Notes under the pieces: generated by a model | Database searches by the model: none | What the model was told of the DNA's origin: nothing | What the model saw: the letters and a program-made list of their open reading frames with translations, nothing else | Made by a program: the position numbers and the translations under genes | Source of the DNA: Nematostella vectensis | Taxonomy: Eukaryota; Cnidaria; Anthozoa; Actiniaria; Edwardsiidae | Reading direction: 5' to 3' | NCBI RefSeq assembly: GCF_932526225.1 | Contig: NC_064036.1 | Location: 13,075,181 to 13,139,180, forward strand | Length of the DNA stretch: 64,000 nucleotides | Shown: one piece after another, positions 60,701 to 64,000 of the stretch | Layout of the letters: the number at the start of each line of letters is the position of its first letter | Numbering within the stretch: position 1 is the first letter of the stretch

Positions 60701-60981
60701 ACTTCAACTAAAGCTTGATATTATCAATATTTTGAAATAATTAAAAAGAACACGTGCTTACCTCCGCCGTTCTTTTGACAAAGATACGGAAACCTCCAAA
60801 CATTACCAAAGCCGATGGCAAAGCCAATTGTAGCCAGAATATACTCCACTTTACTTCCCCATCCTTCGCGATGGTGGTCTTCAATAACAACAAACTCCTG
60901 TGGTGGATTCGCTGTACTACCACCGTCACCTACTACAGCGAGAGTTGCTTTACTTTCATCTTCCACAAGTGGAATAGACAT
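54734..60981 (-). CDS. SLC6 sodium-coupled transporter, B0AT-like (SLC6A15-A20 group), complete, 10 exons
   Basis: Exons: 60762-60981, 59818-60087, 59174-59358, 58748-58858, 58320-58529, 57637-57753, 56777-56975, 55858-56017, 55237-55399, 54734-54940. They total 1842 nt, 613 residues, the usual length. TM1 has [22 protein letters not shown] with the Na+/substrate site; then [30 protein letters not shown] (with the GLQWHL segment), [17 protein letters not shown] (TM6 region), [26 protein letters not shown], and TM10-12. The extracellular segment [20 protein letters not shown] in exon 6 is typical of the amino-acid transporters SLC6A15-A20. Such proteins import neutral amino acids at the plasma membrane using Na+. 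The exact substrate is not determined. A 55-57 bp repeat duplicates the acceptor of exon 9. It runs tail-to-tail with dymeclin. Confidence 0.95.
55375..55523 (-). repeat. 55-57 bp tandem repeat, 3 copies, carrying a 3' splice site
   Basis: On the minus strand copies read TTGCAG then ATTTGAGAGCGACATCGAAT, the acceptor and start of SLC6 exon 55237-55399. Homologous points are at 55381, 55438 and 55493. The second copy keeps the acceptor; the third reads TTGCAA then ATATGAG, so its AG is lost. Confidence 0.9.
56255..56525. repeat. ~60-bp tandem repeat, about 4 copies, in SLC6 intron 7
   Basis: Units contain CCTTACCAGACCCCCTCATC, CTTACCAGACCCACTACTTA and CTAGACCACCT. On the minus strand these give CTGGTAAGG and CTAGTAAGTAG, which are donor-like, but the unit is not derived from the neighbouring exon ends. 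Confidence 0.85.
58085..58245. repeat. Diverged minisatellite-like stretch related to the 29-bp array
   Basis: Segments such as CCCTAAGGAATAGCA, CCCTTAGAGTAGCAC, CCTAAGGGATAGCAG and CCCCTAATGGATAGCAG recur at irregular spacing. The last matches the reverse complement of the 5757-8770 unit. It lies in SLC6 intron 5. Confidence 0.6.
59026..59140. repeat. Trinucleotide microsatellite (GTC/GTT/ATC/CGC)
   Basis: The run changes from GTCGTC through GTTGTT and ATCATC to CCACCG and GCCGCC. It lies in SLC6 intron 3. ORFs across it are artefacts of low complexity. Confidence 0.9.
59403..59558. mobile_element. MITE copy 2 (156 bp) with 5-bp target duplication
   Basis: Termini CAGCGGCGTAGCCAGG and CCTGGCTACGCCCCTG are flanked by CATCA on each side (59398-59402, 59559-59563). 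The interior (GGATTTTTAACA, AAGGCATTTGCCTCC, TTTACTGTATTTTTGG) is the reverse complement of copy 1 at 13151-13297. Confidence 0.87.
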
Positions 60982-61481
60982 TTTTTAAACAGGTCTTACT
61001 TAAATTTCCCTAAAAGATGACACTACATTTAGGGGGTTGTTTTCCCCCTTTCGCTACGTTCCACGTTAGCCGGTTGAATCGTTTCTTCTTGATTTATGCA
61101 AATACAGCTGAATGAACAAAGCGAGCCATTGAGCAACTGAGCAACCTGCCACTGACGGGCCCGCAGTCACGTCATACGTGGCACTTGGAGGTTCTTTTTA
61201 AAAACACTCAAACGACACGAAGTTGAACACAAGCGATGTGTGGGTGCTAGTGTTTGTTTCTGCCGTTATGGTGTTTATCTAAATAAGAAATTCCAAGGGG
61301 TTTTCTATACGAAAATTATTGCGAAACCGAAACAAAAGAAAAAAAAAGATTATAGGATTACCTTTTGAGTAGATATATGCAAGAGTAGGTTTATTCAATT
61401 TATTCAATTTCTATTGTCTATAAAAGTCTAGAACAGGTACATTAAAGGTACATTATTTAAGTGGTACACTTGAACACTTTT

Positions 61482-61582
61482 AGGGGCCGGCCATTTGACT
61501 TATGAGGGAGAGGTGTGTGGGTGTTTTTGAAAAAAAATATGATGTACGCCCCCCCCCTAAAAAGTCAAATGGTCGCCCCTTA
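61482..61582. mobile_element. Short MITE, about 100 bp
   Basis: Ends AGGGGCCGGCCATTTGACTT and AAGTCAAATGGTCGCCCCTT are inverted repeats of about 20 bp with two or three mismatches. It is non-coding. Confidence 0.65.
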
Positions 61583-62665
61583 TGAAATCGCGTTGTAGGG
61601 GAAGGGTAGGGTGTAGATTAAGGCAATATTTACTCCATCACTTTAACCCCTGCGGTGTCACATCCAAGGCGATCCGAGAAAGGTTGGTGTATAGGAGGTA
61701 AAAGCGTAAATATATTTCTCATAAGTTAAATTACCTCCCCGCTCCGGGGATTTCTTTATCCCCCCCCCCCCCCCCCCCCCAGGAAATCCCGGATCCAGGT
61801 ATTCTTGATTTTTAGATTCTCTCATGAGTTTATTGCTTCAGCGCTTGCAGTGGCTAGTTCCTCCTCAACCTCCCCCCCATGGACTTGGCGGGAAAAAGTG
61901 TCACGCTCCCGTGCTTGGAATGATTGAGTTTCCTACTCGCCTCGCGTTACTCGTCGAAAGACATAATCAGGTGTTGCATGTAAAACTAGACGCTGCACCA
62001 GCGTTTACTCAGGCTACAAAAGAAATCACCGAAAATATTTCGGAATCACATGTGTCCATCGGAGGTTGTTAGAACTAAGAAATATTTGCGTTACGAGCTG
62101 CAGAGAAAAAAGGCCGAGGCGGAGCGAGTCCCTTTATAGCAGTCCTTGAAACAACCCTGGCCAAAATATACGGCCAGGGTTATACACATCTTTTAGTGTG
62201 GGTCTATCGCAGACGGCGAGTGCATTTGTGCGAGTAGTGAGCGTCCGAATTTCGCGAACGAAAAGAGTCTTCCACAAAAGCCGCTCGCTTTCAGGCAGAG
62301 TATACCGCAGACCTCTGAGCATCGCAGGCTTACACGGCCAGGGTATAATTTTTCATTGTCTGTGAATAATTAACAATTTATCGGCGGCTTCTTACACTTG
62401 ATTAATGAACAAGAATCTATGCAAGAAATGTTTACTCTACTTCATATGCTTGATTTCATTTCATATTCCAAACCCCTGGCTTTTTTTTGCTCTTTACCGT
62501 TTATTTTGCCTGTGCTAGATCGAAGATTATTTTTTGCACCATTCCAAGTCCTGTCTTCTGCTTTTTACACATACATGTAAGAAAACATACTCTTTACTGA
62601 GCACTCCTAACTCATTTGTTGTGAATAATCAAGCTCTGAGCGTCAAACTCTGCTTTAGGCTAAGG

Positions 62666-62792
62666 CTAAGTTCAAACGGCGTATTATCCATGAGTCGTAT
62701 TCAATGCAAATGCATGCAAATGAAGATTAAACAATCGACTCGATTCATTTGCATTGAATACGGCACATGGATAATACGACGTTTGAACTTAG
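62666..62792. mobile_element. Fold-back inverted-repeat element, about 127 bp
   Basis: CTAAGTTCAAACGGCGTATT, ATCCATG and GTATTCAATGCAAATG on the left pair with CATTTGCATTGAATAC, CATGGAT and AATACGACGTTTGAACTTAG on the right. Nearly the whole element is self-complementary, as in fold-back MITEs. Confidence 0.75.
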
Positions 62793-64000
62793 ACTAAGAG
62801 GAATAAATGCTTTTGGGGGCTTCTAAGAAGAACGCTTTAATTAAAGCTTATCTTTGCTTTATCATCTCAACATCAAACCATTCTCCGGTACCCCCTTATG
62901 GCTAGGGATTGTGATCGATGTGATTAATGAGCCATCTACAATTTTTCAGGGGATTTTTCTAGTATCCTCCAGAAAACATAAGAATCCGATGTGATCATGG
63001 TATTACAATAAATATCGAACAAGAAATGTTGTCCGGGAAGGAAATAAAAAAGAATTAGAATCGGAAAAGATAGGCATCTACATAGAATGGCACCCTCCCC
63101 TGAACCCGCCCAAGACTAAGTGATTGGCTCCTGACAAGAGTATATGATTTCACTGATGTGTTTTATTTGTATGATATAAATCACGATAAAAACACCGTCA
63201 AAATTTATTGTCTATCCGCCTGTATATGCTATCTACCTTTTTCTTTACTTTAGATTATAAGCTATATAAAGATTTGTTAGAGTACTTTTGGTGAAGATAG
63301 ACTGATAGAGTTTAAAATCGCTCTAATTCTTCTTTCGTAGATACATCAGATTCTCCTCTAAAAACGAGGATATATTCAAAATAGATTTACCAATGTAGAA
63401 AGGGACCACATCGCTGGTCTAAATTATATTTTGCGCGCCCATTATGAACAGCGGGAATACGAACGCAAAGCATGGTGGGTAAACGTTCGAAATCCAAGTC
63501 ACAACTCCAAATTAATATCTAGAACTCATTTAAATTTTTTTTTTAAAAAAAAGCAAATTTAACCGGCTTATACGTAAATCAACAACGATATCAGAATATA
63601 TACTTCATTTAAAAGGCTTGTTCAATTTACAATTTTATGCTTGGTGGTCCGCTAGAGACACGCAAATCCTATACTTCTTCCCACAATAACTTATTAGCAG
63701 ATTCGTCATCTCCTTTCTAAAGGCGATGTGATAAGAAATACGGTCACTCACGATTTGAGATGCGTCAGTTCAATTCAAATCGTCTAAATTCGTCATTTAC
63801 ATCTAGAATCGGTCTTGAATGAGCAAGTTGTATAAAAGTCGTGCATTTTAACGTTGGAAAAATATCCAAAAGGCTCAAAACGATCACCAAAAAGATAACT
63901 TTCTCCTACAAACACGTTTCCAGATGCATAATCATTATCGGTGATTCATCATCAGTTGATTCTCATCTCATCGTCATCATCCTCGGCTCCTCCCATTGGC

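Larger units (their letters stand above)
60982..64000. other. 5' flank of the SLC6 gene, no supported gene
   Basis: This holds the SLC6 upstream region, a C-run at about 61761-61779, inverted-repeat elements at 61482 and 62666, and CGGCCAGGGT(T)ATA motifs near 62148-62180 and 62335. Several short ORFs are present but none shows domain motifs or plausible splice context. Confidence 0.45.

Noticed and set aside
61824..62072. Plus-strand 82-codon ORF
   Set aside because: No recognisable motif, no splice context and low-complexity surroundings; not supported as a gene.

Overview
This is a eukaryotic, intron-rich, AT-rich genomic window. Exon/intron structure, GT-AG junctions, gene families (dymeclin, SLC6, LysM-domain, TLDc/MEAK7, JmjC) and many short inverted-repeat transposons point to a marine invertebrate metazoan. 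An anthozoan cnidarian (sea anemone type) is my best guess, by inference only. All gene models were built by hand from conserved protein motifs, splice sites and codon phase.

Layout. 145-9733 (-): aldo-keto reductase joined in frame to PQQ/beta-propeller repeats, running off the left edge. 9964-12544 (-): membrane-anchored JmjC/cupin-8 oxygenase. 13738-14703 (-): a second, related JmjC exon that lacks its own 3' exons. 17308-21121 (-): LysM-domain protein. 22457-27951 (-): TLDc protein like MEAK7/TLDC1. 28183-52527 (+): complete 16-exon dymeclin, head-to-head with the MEAK7-like gene over a 231 bp shared promoter. 54734-60981 (-): complete 10-exon SLC6 transporter, tail-to-tail with dymeclin. 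60982-64000: flank with repeats and no recognised gene. The proteins have unrelated roles (Golgi organisation, lysosomal mTOR signalling, amino-acid transport, redox metabolism, hydroxylation), so I see no operon-like logic.

The most unusual feature is the tandem repeats. At least ten arrays sit exactly on an exon edge and their repeat units contain the exon end plus the splice site, so the authentic splice site is the first or last unit of the array. The largest are a 59-bp donor-bearing array of about 236 units (14 kb) after dymeclin exon 6, a 22-bp acceptor-bearing array of about 152 units in the reductase gene, and a 61-bp donor-bearing array of 22 perfectly phased units in the MEAK7-like gene. 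Another array repeats the dymeclin stop-codon region. This looks like a general process in which minisatellites are seeded at exon-intron junctions and lengthen introns. A second notable feature is the pair of JmjC first exons, which could share downstream exons as alternative first exons.
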